Assembly: GCF_039511225.1 (NCBI RefSeq)
Contig: NZ_CP154261.1
Span: 2,294,001 to 2,358,000, forward strand
Length of the DNA: 64,000 bases
Direction: 5' to 3'
DNA from: Sphingobacterium multivorum
GTDB lineage: Bacteria; Bacteroidota; Bacteroidia; Sphingobacteriales; Sphingobacteriaceae
Below, piece after piece: positions 34,601-42,636 of this stretch. The first letter of the stretch is position 1, and the number at the start of each line of letters is the position of its first letter. A program made the translations under genes and the position numbers. Under the pieces are notes generated by a model. The model was not told the origin of the DNA. It searched no databases and saw only the letters and a list, made by a program, of their open reading frames with translations.

Positions 34601-35539
34601 ATGACCTTAATCCAATTGGAATATATTATAGCTGTTGATACCTACCGAAGTTTTGTTGCAGCTGCAGAAAAATGTTTTGTCACACAACCTACGTTGAGCA
34701 TGCAAATACAAAAACTCGAGGAGTCTTTAGGGGCAAAAATCTTTGATCGGAGCCGTCAGCCTGTTGTTCCTACAGAAATCGGCGAGAAAATTATTCTTCA
34801 AGCTCGAATGGTATTGACGGAAAGCCGAAAAATCAATGAGATTGTACAGGATAAAAAAGGGGAAATTGAGGGCACGCTAAGGGTCGGTGTTATCCCGACA
34901 ATCGCACCTTATTTACTTCCGAATGTGCTGACCACATTTATGGAAAAATATCCGAAGCTACAATTGCAGATATGGGAATATACCACAGAACGGATTGTGC
35001 ATGAATTGAAGGTCGGACTTTTGGACTGTGGTGTGCTATCTACTCCTTTAAATGATCCTGGGATTTTGGAGTCGCCCTTATTTTACGAAAATTTTGTTGC
35101 CTATATCTCAGTCAATAGTCCGCTGTTTCCAAAAAAAATACTGAGTGGCGATGATATTGCCGATGATAAACTTTGGTTGCTCAATGAGGGGCATTGTATG
35201 CGTGGGCAGGTACTTAATATTTGTCACCACAAACACAATCAAGATCTTACGGGAAGATTTGAATATAACACCGGTAGCGTAGAGACCTTAAAACGTATGG
35301 TCGATATCAACGACGGCATCACCATATTGCCCGAATTGTCGATTTGGGATTATTCCGACGAACAATTGGATCGTATCCGTTATTTCAAATCACCAGAACC
35401 GGTACGCGAGATATCATTGGTAACCACACAGAACTATGTGAAGAGACAAGCCATCCAGGCGCTGGAAAGAGAAATATTGGCCGTAGTACCCGATAAATTC
35501 AAAACAAAAAAGAAGAAGGAAGTGTTGAGCTTTCAATAG
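34601..35539 (+). CDS. oxyR: OxyR-type LysR-family peroxide sensor
   Basis: A 312-residue LysR regulator. The N-terminal winged helix (LEYIIAVDTYRSFVAAAEKC, then TQPTLSMQIQKLEESLG) covers about residues 4-45. The effector domain carries LLNEGHCMRGQVLNIC: the two cysteines are residues 199 and 208, the same numbers and nine-residue spacing as the redox pair C199/C208 of E. coli OxyR. It is therefore very likely to sense hydrogen peroxide by disulfide formation. The ClC-family gene begins six bases after its stop, so the two are cotranscribed; this pairing is unusual. Confidence 0.93.
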   Translation: MTLIQLEYIIAVDTYRSFVAAAEKCFVTQPTLSMQIQKLEESLGAKIFDRSRQPVVPTEIGEKIILQARMVLTESRKINEIVQDKKGEIEGTLRVGVIPTIAPYLLPNVLTTFMEKYPKLQLQIWEYTTERIVHELKVGLLDCGVLSTPLNDPGILESPLFYENFVAYISVNSPLFPKKILSGDDIADDKLWLLNEGHCMRGQVLNICHHKHNQDLTGRFEYNTGSVETLKRMVDINDGITILPELSIWDYSDEQLDRIRYFKSPEPVREISLVTTQNYVKRQAIQALEREILAVVPDKFKTKKKKEVLSFQ

Positions 35540-35545
35540 AACGAT

Positions 35546-37345
35546 ATGGGAAACCTCAAAAGACGTTTTTTTAAAAAAATAGACCAGATCAATCAATGGC
35601 GAATGAAGAAAGTTTCTAACCGGAACTTTATTATTATACTCGCATTTTTGGTTGGAATTGTTGGTGGTATTATGGCATCTGTACTGAAAAGATTAACCCA
35701 TTTTATTGCAACGACTATACAGGATGATATCGACTGGAAAGTAAAATACTCAGTTTACTTAATTTTTCCATTGATCGGAATTTTGCTCAGCGTATTTTTT
35801 GTTCGCAAATTTCTGAAAGGGAAGAAGATGGAACATGGGATTACACCCATTATCTATGCCATCAGTCGGAAAGGCAGCCGATTGGATCCCAGTAATATTT
35901 ATTCTCAGGTGGTGACCTCAGCTATAACCGTTGGCTTTGGCGGTTCCTGTGGTTTGGAAGCACCGGTTGCTTTGGGCGGGTCTTCCATCGGTTCTAATAT
36001 CGCCCGTTTTTTTGGACTGCAGTATAAGGAAGTTACCATGTTATTGGCTTGCGGTGCAGCAGCAGGAATTTCAGGTGCATTCAACAGCCCTTTGGCCGGA
36101 ATGATTTTTGCCATCGAGATTTTGCTTCCAGAATTTTCAATTCCCGTGTTCATTCCTTTGCTGATCTCATCGGCATTGGCTTCTGTTGTCTCTCGTGTGC
36201 TTTATAATGAGCCTTTATTCAGTACGTTTAATTCCGACTGGCAGGTTTCGGCCTTAGTATTTTACCTCTTGTTGGCCGTGTTGATTGGGCTTTATACGAT
36301 TTACTTTGCACGTGTTTCCAGAAGTGTGGGTAAATGGTTTTCTAAGATTAAGAATCCCTATAATAAAGTCTGGGTCAGTGGAATTGCTTTAGGTCTGATG
36401 ATTTTTGTATTCCCGGCGCTGTATGGTGAGGGCTATATTACCATTCAGCAGATTCTGAATGGTCAGTTTAACTCGATTGTTAAGAACAGTCTGTTTTCAG
36501 ACTATAAAGATATGGGATTAGTTGTCCTGGGCTATACGATATTAACCTTATTTGGGAAATCTTTTGCTGCATTATTTACCTTAAACGGTGGCGGAAATGG
36601 TGGGGTATTTGGACCAAGTTTAGTCATGGGCGGATTATTAGGATTTGCATTTTCGTATGGTGTAAACTTAACCGGAATAGCCGAGTTAAACGTACCAAAT
36701 TTTGTGGTAGCGGGGATGGCCGGTGCGTTGAGTGGCATTATGCATGCGCCGTTGACGGGCATATTTTTGATTGCTGAAGTGACCGGAGGTTATACGTTGA
36801 TGGTTCCATTGATGTTGGTTTGTTCCATTTCTTATTTGATTAATCGGGCCGTGCTAAAGCATTCCATTTACACCAAGGTATTGGCGGAGTCTGGCGATCT
36901 GATTTCTTATGAAGATAAGGATCGATCCGTGTTAAGTATGATGCGGATTAAATATGTATTGGAAACTAATTTTGTGATCTTACGCCCTGACGAAACACCA
37001 AAAGGTCGACAAACAGACATCATCCATAGTAAACGCAATATCTTTCCCGTGGTTGATTATGAGGGCAAATTTATGGGACTTCTTTATAGTGAGTTTCTAT
37101 TTTCAGTCTTATTGGGCGAAGTGGATGGGGGAGATACCACCTTTGAGAAATTAGCGCAGAAGCCAAATGATACCGTTGGGATCAACGAAAACATGGAAAT
37201 CGTGATGGCTAAAATGAATAAGGACGATACGTGGATACTTCCGGTTTTAGGGGACGAAAATAAATATATGGGCTTTGTTTCCAAATCGAGTGTATTCAAT
37301 AAATATCGCGCATTACTGATCCGTCAGGGGCACTATTTGGAATAA
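35546..37345 (+). CDS. ClC-family chloride/proton antiporter with C-terminal CBS domains
   Basis: A 599-residue protein. The ClC core covers about residues 25-450: the selectivity-filter region is GSCGLEAPVALGG with the gating Glu at E138, and NSPLAGMIFAIEIL holds the inner proton Glu (E203 equivalent). NGGGNGGVFGPSL lies near 347-359. Both glutamates are present, so an H+/Cl- antiporter is more likely than a channel. The first filter motif reads HGITP instead of GSGIP, so the usual chloride-binding Ser is missing. About 140 C-terminal residues form a CBS pair (FPVVDYEGKFMGLLY and WILPVLGDENKYMGFV). It follows oxyR by six bases. Confidence 0.9.
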   Translation: MGNLKRRFFKKIDQINQWRMKKVSNRNFIIILAFLVGIVGGIMASVLKRLTHFIATTIQDDIDWKVKYSVYLIFPLIGILLSVFFVRKFLKGKKMEHGITPIIYAISRKGSRLDPSNIYSQVVTSAITVGFGGSCGLEAPVALGGSSIGSNIARFFGLQYKEVTMLLACGAAAGISGAFNSPLAGMIFAIEILLPEFSIPVFIPLLISSALASVVSRVLYNEPLFSTFNSDWQVSALVFYLLLAVLIGLYTIYFARVSRSVGKWFSKIKNPYNKVWVSGIALGLMIFVFPALYGEGYITIQQILNGQFNSIVKNSLFSDYKDMGLVVLGYTILTLFGKSFAALFTLNGGGNGGVFGPSLVMGGLLGFAFSYGVNLTGIAELNVPNFVVAGMAGALSGIMHAPLTGIFLIAEVTGGYTLMVPLMLVCSISYLINRAVLKHSIYTKVLAESGDLISYEDKDRSVLSMMRIKYVLETNFVILRPDETPKGRQTDIIHSKRNIFPVVDYEGKFMGLLYSEFLFSVLLGEVDGGDTTFEKLAQKPNDTVGINENMEIVMAKMNKDDTWILPVLGDENKYMGFVSKSSVFNKYRALLIRQGHYLE

Positions 37346-37390
37346 ATCAAGTATACAGTTAGGACCCGAAATAAAGCGTGTAAGGATGAA

Positions 37391-37421
37391 CTTCCTTGGA
37401 TTACCTTTAAACCCAAGGAAG
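37391..37421. terminator. Hairpin between clcA-like and ribE genes
   Basis: A 9-bp stem (37391-37399 with 37413-37421) between the convergent gene ends. No strong T-run directly follows; a T-run begins about ten bases later. A weak terminator call. Confidence 0.45.
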
Positions 37422-37434
37422 AAAAGTGTATTTT

Positions 37435-38025
37435 TTAAGCGCGCAAAGCCATTATCTTCGTGACATATTTCCCGATGATATCAAACTCCAAGTTGACTGT
37501 GCTCCCCACTTCAACCTGCTGCAAGTTGGTATGCTCTAGCGTATATGGAATGATGGCAACGGAGAACTGATCGTCTTTAGAATCGACTACTGTCAAGCTG
37601 ATACCATTTACGGTAATGGATCCTTTTTCTACGGTGATATTTTGCTTGGAAACATCGTATTGAAAGGTAAAAATAAAACTACCATTTTCATCTTTCTTTT
37701 GGATACAACGCGCAGTCTGATCCACATGTCCCTGAACGATATGTCCATCAAATCTTCCGCCTGCCAAAGTACAGCGTTCCAGATTGATCAGATCGCCCAC
37801 CTTTAACTGAGCCAGATTTGTCTTCTGTAGGGTTTCGTCAATTGCTGTCACTTTATGAAGATCATTGTTTAATCCTACTACAGTAAGACAAACACCATTA
37901 TGACTAACGCTTTGGTCTATTTTAAGTTCATTGGAAATAGCAGAACTGACGTAAAAATGGATATTACTTTTCTCCTGTTCGATATTTTCTATTTTTCCTA
38001 AGGTTTCTATGATTCCAGTAAACAT
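37435..38025 (-). CDS. ribE: Riboflavin synthase alpha subunit
   Basis: A 196-residue riboflavin synthase with two lumazine-binding beta-barrel repeats. The first begins MFTGIIETLGKIENIE with SHNGVCLTV near 41-49. The second contains FDGHIVQGHVDQTA near 93-106 and ITVNGISLTVVD near 136-147. It dismutates two molecules of 6,7-dimethyl-8-ribityllumazine to riboflavin. It is monocistronic. The leader is only about 18 bases, too short for an FMN riboswitch. Confidence 0.95.
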   Translation of the reverse strand: MFTGIIETLGKIENIEQEKSNIHFYVSSAISNELKIDQSVSHNGVCLTVVGLNNDLHKVTAIDETLQKTNLAQLKVGDLINLERCTLAGGRFDGHIVQGHVDQTARCIQKKDENGSFIFTFQYDVSKQNITVEKGSITVNGISLTVVDSKDDQFSVAIIPYTLEHTNLQQVEVGSTVNLEFDIIGKYVTKIMALRA

Positions 38026-38048
38026 GTTATTTTATTTTTGATTGTTTC

Positions 38049-38056
38049 CAAAGTTA
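38049..38056 (-). promoter_or_regulatory. -7 box TAACTTTG of ribE
   Basis: An exact TAnnTTTG match on the minus strand, 23 bases before the ATG at 38025. No -33 TTG at standard spacing. Confidence 0.45.
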
Positions 38057-38392
38057 CTAAATAAAAAAATGAAATATGATTGTTTAGGTCGCACAAATAC
38101 TGTCGCGATAAGTCAGGCGTATGCTAGTTGAAACTGGACTTGATGCTCAAACTAGCAGGATAGTTATAGCGATTGTTAAAAGGATCTTTAAAAAGGGCAA
38201 TCCATCATTTCGGACCCTGTTTATGCATCCAATTGAACCTGTAAAGAATAAGAGTGCTTGATAAAACGAAGCAAAGGAGTACTCCCTTATTACATAGTAA
38301 ATTTAAATAATGCACGAGTTAAATACGGTGGTTGGGAGTCGCTGAGCGAAGCTATCAAAAAAATAGCCCATTGAAAAATGCAAAAAGATTGT

Positions 38393-38409
38393 AGTGTACA
38401 TTGTACACT
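38393..38409. promoter_or_regulatory. 17-bp palindrome, operator-like
   Basis: AGTGTACA and TGTACACT flank a single T, forming a perfect inverted repeat with no T-run, so it is not a terminator. It lies about 85 bases upstream of the -33 element of the small-RNA candidate. The remaining DNA from 38057 to 38470 contains no gene I can support. Confidence 0.4.
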
Positions 38410-38478
38410 TACTATTCCTTTTGTGATTGCTATCCTAAAACAAATTTATGGGAGTTGAAAAAAAATATAACAAAATTT

Positions 38479-38508
38479 TTGTTTATATCATTTGAAGCAC
38501 TATCTTTG
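38479..38508 (+). promoter_or_regulatory. Promoter of the small-RNA candidate, TTG-N19-TATCTTTG
   Basis: TTG at 38479-38481 and the perfect -7 box TATCTTTG at 38501-38508, 19 bases apart. No protein-coding gene follows on this strand; the next is more than 10 kb away. Confidence 0.75.
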
Positions 38509-38512
38509 TCCT

Positions 38513-38592
38513 AGGTTTAGGTTGATTGCCTCTTACAAAGAGGTATTTATAAAAGCTTAGCAGGTCGCCCGACCGAATGCTAAGCTTTTTTT
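38513..38592 (+). ncRNA. Candidate small RNA (about 80 nt) with promoter and terminator
   Basis: The predicted start is near 38513. Hairpin 1 is at 38529-38543 (6-bp stem, loop ACA). Hairpin 2 spans 38551-38589: a 12-bp outer stem (38551-38562 with 38578-38589), a three-base bulge (GAA) and an inner stem GGTC/GACC closed by four bases, followed by a run of T, making it an intrinsic terminator. There is no reading frame of useful length and no downstream gene on this strand. I could not match it to 6S RNA, tmRNA, RNase P or SRP RNA by size or motif. Confidence 0.65.
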
Positions 38593-38776
38593 TGTTTCTA
38601 GTTTTTTAAATTATTGCTTTCTTAGTTTACTGATAAACAGCTGTTTGTATTTTTTTAAACCGTTCCAACGTTGGACGGGAAGTATTGCCTGAAGGTGGTT
38701 AACCTTGGAAAGTATACCGTGTGAATAGCCTATTGATCTATCTAGGGGTCGGATGCGGGAAATTGAAGGGAGTTAA

Positions 38777-39370
38777 TTATCCTTTGAAGGCATACCATGC
38801 AGATAGCATAAGAACACTGAGGTATTCAAATTTTTTAGATTTGAACCTTTCTTTTAATGCGTATAATGCCTTAGACCTTGCATAATAGACGGTCGATGCG
38901 GTTGTGTTTAATGTTTCACAAATTTCTTCGGTATTCAAGCCTTCCAAAAAGCTGAGCTTGAAGATCTGAGCCTGCTGTCTGGGGAGCAAATTTATTTCAG
39001 CAAGCAGCAATTCGGTGAGTTCCGTCCGGAATATTTTCTTGAGTACATCGTCTTCCGGAACCGACATATGCTGAAGAATATCGAGCTCCTCTTTCCGTAT
39101 TTTGAATTGCGTCGTTCTTTGCATATCGATACAGGCATTTTTAGTAGCGATAAAAAGAAAGGCCTTCAGGCTTTCATAATTCTCTACCTTTTGTCGATTA
39201 TTCCATAACTTAACAAAAACATCGGAGACAATTTCTTCGGCGTCGGTTTTGTTGCGGAGGTAGGAAAAGGCAAAATAGCGTAACGAATGACCAAAATGAT
39301 CCATAAAAAAGCATAAAGCCATTTCATCACCTTCTTTTAATGTATTGATGTATGATTCTATTTGCCGCAT
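38777..39370 (-). CDS. ECF RNA polymerase sigma factor (SusC/D-associated type)
   Basis: A 197-residue ECF sigma factor. Region 2 (ALCFFMDHFGHSLRYFAFSYL, then DAEEIVSDVFVKLW) covers about residues 17-56, and region 4 (LPRQQAQIFKLSFLEGLNTEEICETLNTTASTVYYARSKAL, given by its HTH core near 150-165) ends near 178. This type usually sits next to a FecR anti-sigma gene and drives a SusCD locus. Here it is the last gene of the cluster, separated from the sulfatases by a strong terminator, with fecR 8.5 kb away at the far end. It is on the same strand. The cognate relation is inferred. Confidence 0.9.
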   Translation of the reverse strand: MRQIESYINTLKEGDEMALCFFMDHFGHSLRYFAFSYLRNKTDAEEIVSDVFVKLWNNRQKVENYESLKAFLFIATKNACIDMQRTTQFKIRKEELDILQHMSVPEDDVLKKIFRTELTELLLAEINLLPRQQAQIFKLSFLEGLNTEEICETLNTTASTVYYARSKALYALKERFKSKKFEYLSVLMLSAWYAFKG

Positions 39371-39494
39371 ACTTGGTTATTGATCCTTTTACGTTGGCCT
39401 TCGGAACATGTTGTACTCCTCTATGTTCGATACGTCATTCAATAGGTACATTCACATTAGGACTCCAGCTGTGGATTGCTGTGCTAAATTACAT

Positions 39495-39541
39495 AAAAAA
39501 CTTGGGTTGTCATGATTCAATCCGGACAACCCAAGTTTTTT
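39495..39541. terminator. Strong terminator between sulfatase and sigma genes
   Basis: A 17-bp perfect stem (39495-39511 with 39525-39541) with A- and T-runs at its ends. It closes the susC-susD-sulfatase transcript and separates it from the sigma gene. Confidence 0.9.
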
Positions 39542-39570
39542 AAGATTAAAAAATGAAGAAAGAAATCGAT

Positions 39571-41061
39571 TTATTTTTTAATCATCTTATTCGCTACAAT
39601 TTCCCATTCCTGAATATGGGCAGGTCGGTGTTCATGCTGAACAATTTCATCAAAATGTCGCAGCATTTGCGGGTATTGTGCAGCTAAATCATTTTCTTCC
39701 CAAGGGTCTGTCGTTAAATCAAACAATTGCCATTTTGCTTTGGGGTTTTTCTTCAGATCGAGTTTGACGGCCTTCCAACGTCCTTCGCGTATGGCGAGCT
39801 GGCCGCCCTTTTCTGGATATTCGAAATAGAGGTATTGATGTTTCTGTTGATTCTTCTGACCCAGCCAGGTTGGAAGGAGGGAGAGCCCATTGCTGTGTCC
39901 GGGGCTTTGTTGAACCAGCTGTGCGAAGGTTGCCATGAGGTCATATTGGGCCGAGATAAGGTCCGTTTCAGCATTGGCTTTGATATGGTTTGGCCACCTG
40001 ACAATTAACGGAACTTTGATACCACCTTCAAAAACATCCATTTTTAATCCCCTAAGTGAATCGACACTGCGGAAAAAGCGATAATCTATGCCCCCATTAA
40101 AACCAGTTCCGTTGTCACTGGAAAACAGAATAATGGTATTGTCATCTATTCCCAATGATTTGATATGTTTCATAATGGTACCGACTTGGTCATCCAGGTA
40201 GGTGATCATACCCGCATAGGTCGCTCTTGGATAGGGGGTAGCGGTATAGCCGTCCTGTCCGTAATACGGTTTGTCCTGGAAGAGGTCCTTATATTTATCT
40301 ACATATTCCTGGGGAACTTGTAGTGATAAGTGCGGCAAAGTATAAGGAAGATATAAGAAAAAAGGTTTACTTCGGTTTTTGTCGATAAAAGCCAGCGCTT
40401 TCGCTGTCATTAGTTCAGGTGCATATTCCTTACCGTCAAACTGCTTGAAGTCCTCTGTCGTGGCCTTACTGGAATCTAAAGGAGTATGGACAAATTTTTC
40501 CTTATTTTGAAGGGGATATTTTGTTTCATTTTCCCAAAGATGAGTTGGGTAGTAATTGTGGGCCTGTTTTTGGTCCAGGTAGCCAAAAAAATAATCAAAT
40601 CCCTGTTTGTTGGGGCTTCCGGTGGAATTACTCATCCCAAGTCCCCACTTTCCAATGGCTGCGGTCTGATAGCCGGCTTTTTTAAATAGATGAGCCATGG
40701 TATAGGTTCCTTCAGGAAGTGGCATCTGGCCAGCTTCGAGACTATCTGCAAAACCGCCCAATTCATAATTTCCACGAATATAGGATTGGCCACCATGCTT
40801 GCCCGTTAATAACATGCAACGGGCGGGGGCACAGACAGGCGTACTTGTATAGTGGTTTATAAAACGTAGACCTTCACGTGCCAGCTGCTGGATATGTGGT
40901 GTTTTGATCAATCGCTGTCCATAGGGCTCCGTTTCGGCATAACCTAAATCGTCCGCATAAAAAAATATAATATTGGGCAATTGATGCTGCTTTTTCTTTT
41001 GTTGTGCAAAAAGAGTCCCCCATCCGAGGAGGATGAGGGCGAGTCCAGCTTTTATTTTCAT
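39571..41061 (-). CDS. Family S1 sulfatase (secreted)
   Basis: A 496-residue sulfatase with a signal peptide (about 1-19). The sulfatase signature CAPARCMLLTG lies near residues 77-87; its Cys must be converted to formylglycine for activity. YADDLGYAE near 35-43 and SSDNGTGF near 310-317 supply metal ligands. It hydrolyses sulfate esters, most probably on a glycan imported by the SusCD pair of the same operon. Its start overlaps the stop of the preceding sulfatase gene by four bases. No maturase (anSME) lies in the window. Substrate unknown. Confidence 0.92.
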   Translation of the reverse strand: MKIKAGLALILLGWGTLFAQQKKKQHQLPNIIFFYADDLGYAETEPYGQRLIKTPHIQQLAREGLRFINHYTSTPVCAPARCMLLTGKHGGQSYIRGNYELGGFADSLEAGQMPLPEGTYTMAHLFKKAGYQTAAIGKWGLGMSNSTGSPNKQGFDYFFGYLDQKQAHNYYPTHLWENETKYPLQNKEKFVHTPLDSSKATTEDFKQFDGKEYAPELMTAKALAFIDKNRSKPFFLYLPYTLPHLSLQVPQEYVDKYKDLFQDKPYYGQDGYTATPYPRATYAGMITYLDDQVGTIMKHIKSLGIDDNTIILFSSDNGTGFNGGIDYRFFRSVDSLRGLKMDVFEGGIKVPLIVRWPNHIKANAETDLISAQYDLMATFAQLVQQSPGHSNGLSLLPTWLGQKNQQKHQYLYFEYPEKGGQLAIREGRWKAVKLDLKKNPKAKWQLFDLTTDPWEENDLAAQYPQMLRHFDEIVQHEHRPAHIQEWEIVANKMIKK

Positions 41062-42581
41062 TTTTTACGTTCTCCTTCCAATAACTGCTTGAGTTCAGCG
41101 ACCTTTTCTGGATATTTTGAAGCCACATTATTCTTTTCGCCGATATCATTTTTGAGATCGTATAACTGATCTTCCGGAAGACTTCCTGTTTCAGTATCGG
41201 TTAGTTTCATGTAGGGGGCACCTTTGCTGGGTGCAATATATTTCCATTCGTCCTTTACGATAGCCAGTGTCTGCGCATGCTGTACCATACTGCTACGTCC
41301 CTTATTATCTTGACCGGTTAAGGTTTTCAAGAGTGGGGCGCTGTCTTTTGCTTCATCTGCTTTTAGTGGAACATCCAATAATTGGGCACTTGTTGCCAAG
41401 AGATCTATTTGGCTGATCAAAGCATTGGAAACTTTCCCCTGTGCAACACCTTTGCCGCTCACGATAAAGGGCACGCGCGTTCCGCCTTCGAAGATGCTAT
41501 ATTTGCCACCGCGTAGTGGGCCTGCGGGTAGATGGCCATTTTGTTGGGCCACAGCTCCATCCATATAGCCGTCGTCGAGAACGGGCCCGTTGTCGCTGCT
41601 GAAAATTATAATCGTGTTTTTGTCAAGTCCCAAGAGCTGCAGCTGCTGTTGAATTTGTCCGACGGTCCAATCCAACTGCAGAATCGCATCGCCGCGGTAG
41701 CCGAGTTTGCTTTTCCCTTTAAATTGTGTTGCGGGCATACGTGGGACATGTGGTTCTGTTAAGCAGAAATAGAGAAAGAACGGTTTGTTTTGATGTTGGG
41801 AAATAAAGTCCTGGGCTTTGTGGAGAAATGTTGTGGAAACTTCTTCATCCACCCACCTGGCACGTGTTCCGCCGCTCATGTAACCGATTCTTCCGATGCC
41901 GTTGACGATAGTCTGATTGTGGCCCTGACCCGGTGAAGAATGCATTTTGAGCAGTTCGGGGTGTTCTTTGCCCGTAGGATCATTACCAATTTTCTTTTCA
42001 TAGTCCACCAGGATTGGATCATTGGCTTCTGCGGCCACAACTTGATCATTTTCAAGAAACACTGTTGGGACGCGATCTGCTGTTGCAGGAAAAATGAATG
42101 AATAGTCAAAGCCTACATCATTAGGCCCGGGTTTGATGGGTGCATTCCAGTCTTTTTGGACCTGATTTCCGAGTCCCATATGCCATTTGCCAACAATGGC
42201 AGTAGCATAGCCGGCATGTTTAAATACCTTGGGTAATGTAATTTTATCCGTAGGAACGATTAGTTTGGCATCGCCGGGCAGAATGCCTGTCCCTTCCTGG
42301 CGCCATGGATACGTCCCGGTCATCAATGCAAAACGGGAAGGGGTACAAGTTGCCGATGTACTATGTGCATTGGTAAATCGAACGCCGTTCCGGGCGAGCT
42401 TATCCAGGTTGGGTGTCTCGATTTGTTTGGCACCATAGCTACTTAAATCACCGAAACCAAGATCATCCGCATAAATATAGATGACATTCGGTTTACTCGC
42501 CTTTTGGGCAAAACTAACGGTGGGTAGCGTAACAAAAAGGCTCGCGGAGAGTAATAACGTTAGGCATAGTGGCTTCTTCAT
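41058..42581 (-). CDS. Family S1 sulfatase (secreted), second copy
   Basis: A 507-residue sulfatase with a signal peptide ending near VSFAQ. The signature CTPSRFALMTG with the formylglycine Cys lies near residues 79-89. YADDLGFGDLSSYG near 37-50 and SSDNGPVLDDGYMDG near 338-352 are metal-site segments. It is clearly diverged from its neighbour, so the pair probably removes sulfate from different positions of one substrate. The frame extends to 42632, but the ATG at 42581 begins directly at the signal peptide. It lies 55 bases after susD and overlaps the next sulfatase by four bases. Confidence 0.92.
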   Translation of the reverse strand: MKKPLCLTLLLSASLFVTLPTVSFAQKASKPNVIYIYADDLGFGDLSSYGAKQIETPNLDKLARNGVRFTNAHSTSATCTPSRFALMTGTYPWRQEGTGILPGDAKLIVPTDKITLPKVFKHAGYATAIVGKWHMGLGNQVQKDWNAPIKPGPNDVGFDYSFIFPATADRVPTVFLENDQVVAAEANDPILVDYEKKIGNDPTGKEHPELLKMHSSPGQGHNQTIVNGIGRIGYMSGGTRARWVDEEVSTTFLHKAQDFISQHQNKPFFLYFCLTEPHVPRMPATQFKGKSKLGYRGDAILQLDWTVGQIQQQLQLLGLDKNTIIIFSSDNGPVLDDGYMDGAVAQQNGHLPAGPLRGGKYSIFEGGTRVPFIVSGKGVAQGKVSNALISQIDLLATSAQLLDVPLKADEAKDSAPLLKTLTGQDNKGRSSMVQHAQTLAIVKDEWKYIAPSKGAPYMKLTDTETGSLPEDQLYDLKNDIGEKNNVASKYPEKVAELKQLLEGERKK

Positions 42582-42636
42582 ATACGTTGAATTTTGTTTA
42601 AAGGGTATCGTTTGACAATTGACGATACCCAAGGTA

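Noticed and set aside
38026..38060. FMN riboswitch before riboflavin synthase
   Set aside because: The predicted leader is only about 18 bases and has no RFN-type structure.
38266..38361. Possible gene remnant ending in KYGGWESLSEAIKKIAH
   Set aside because: About 40 codons open, no ATG start and no recognised family; too short to support.
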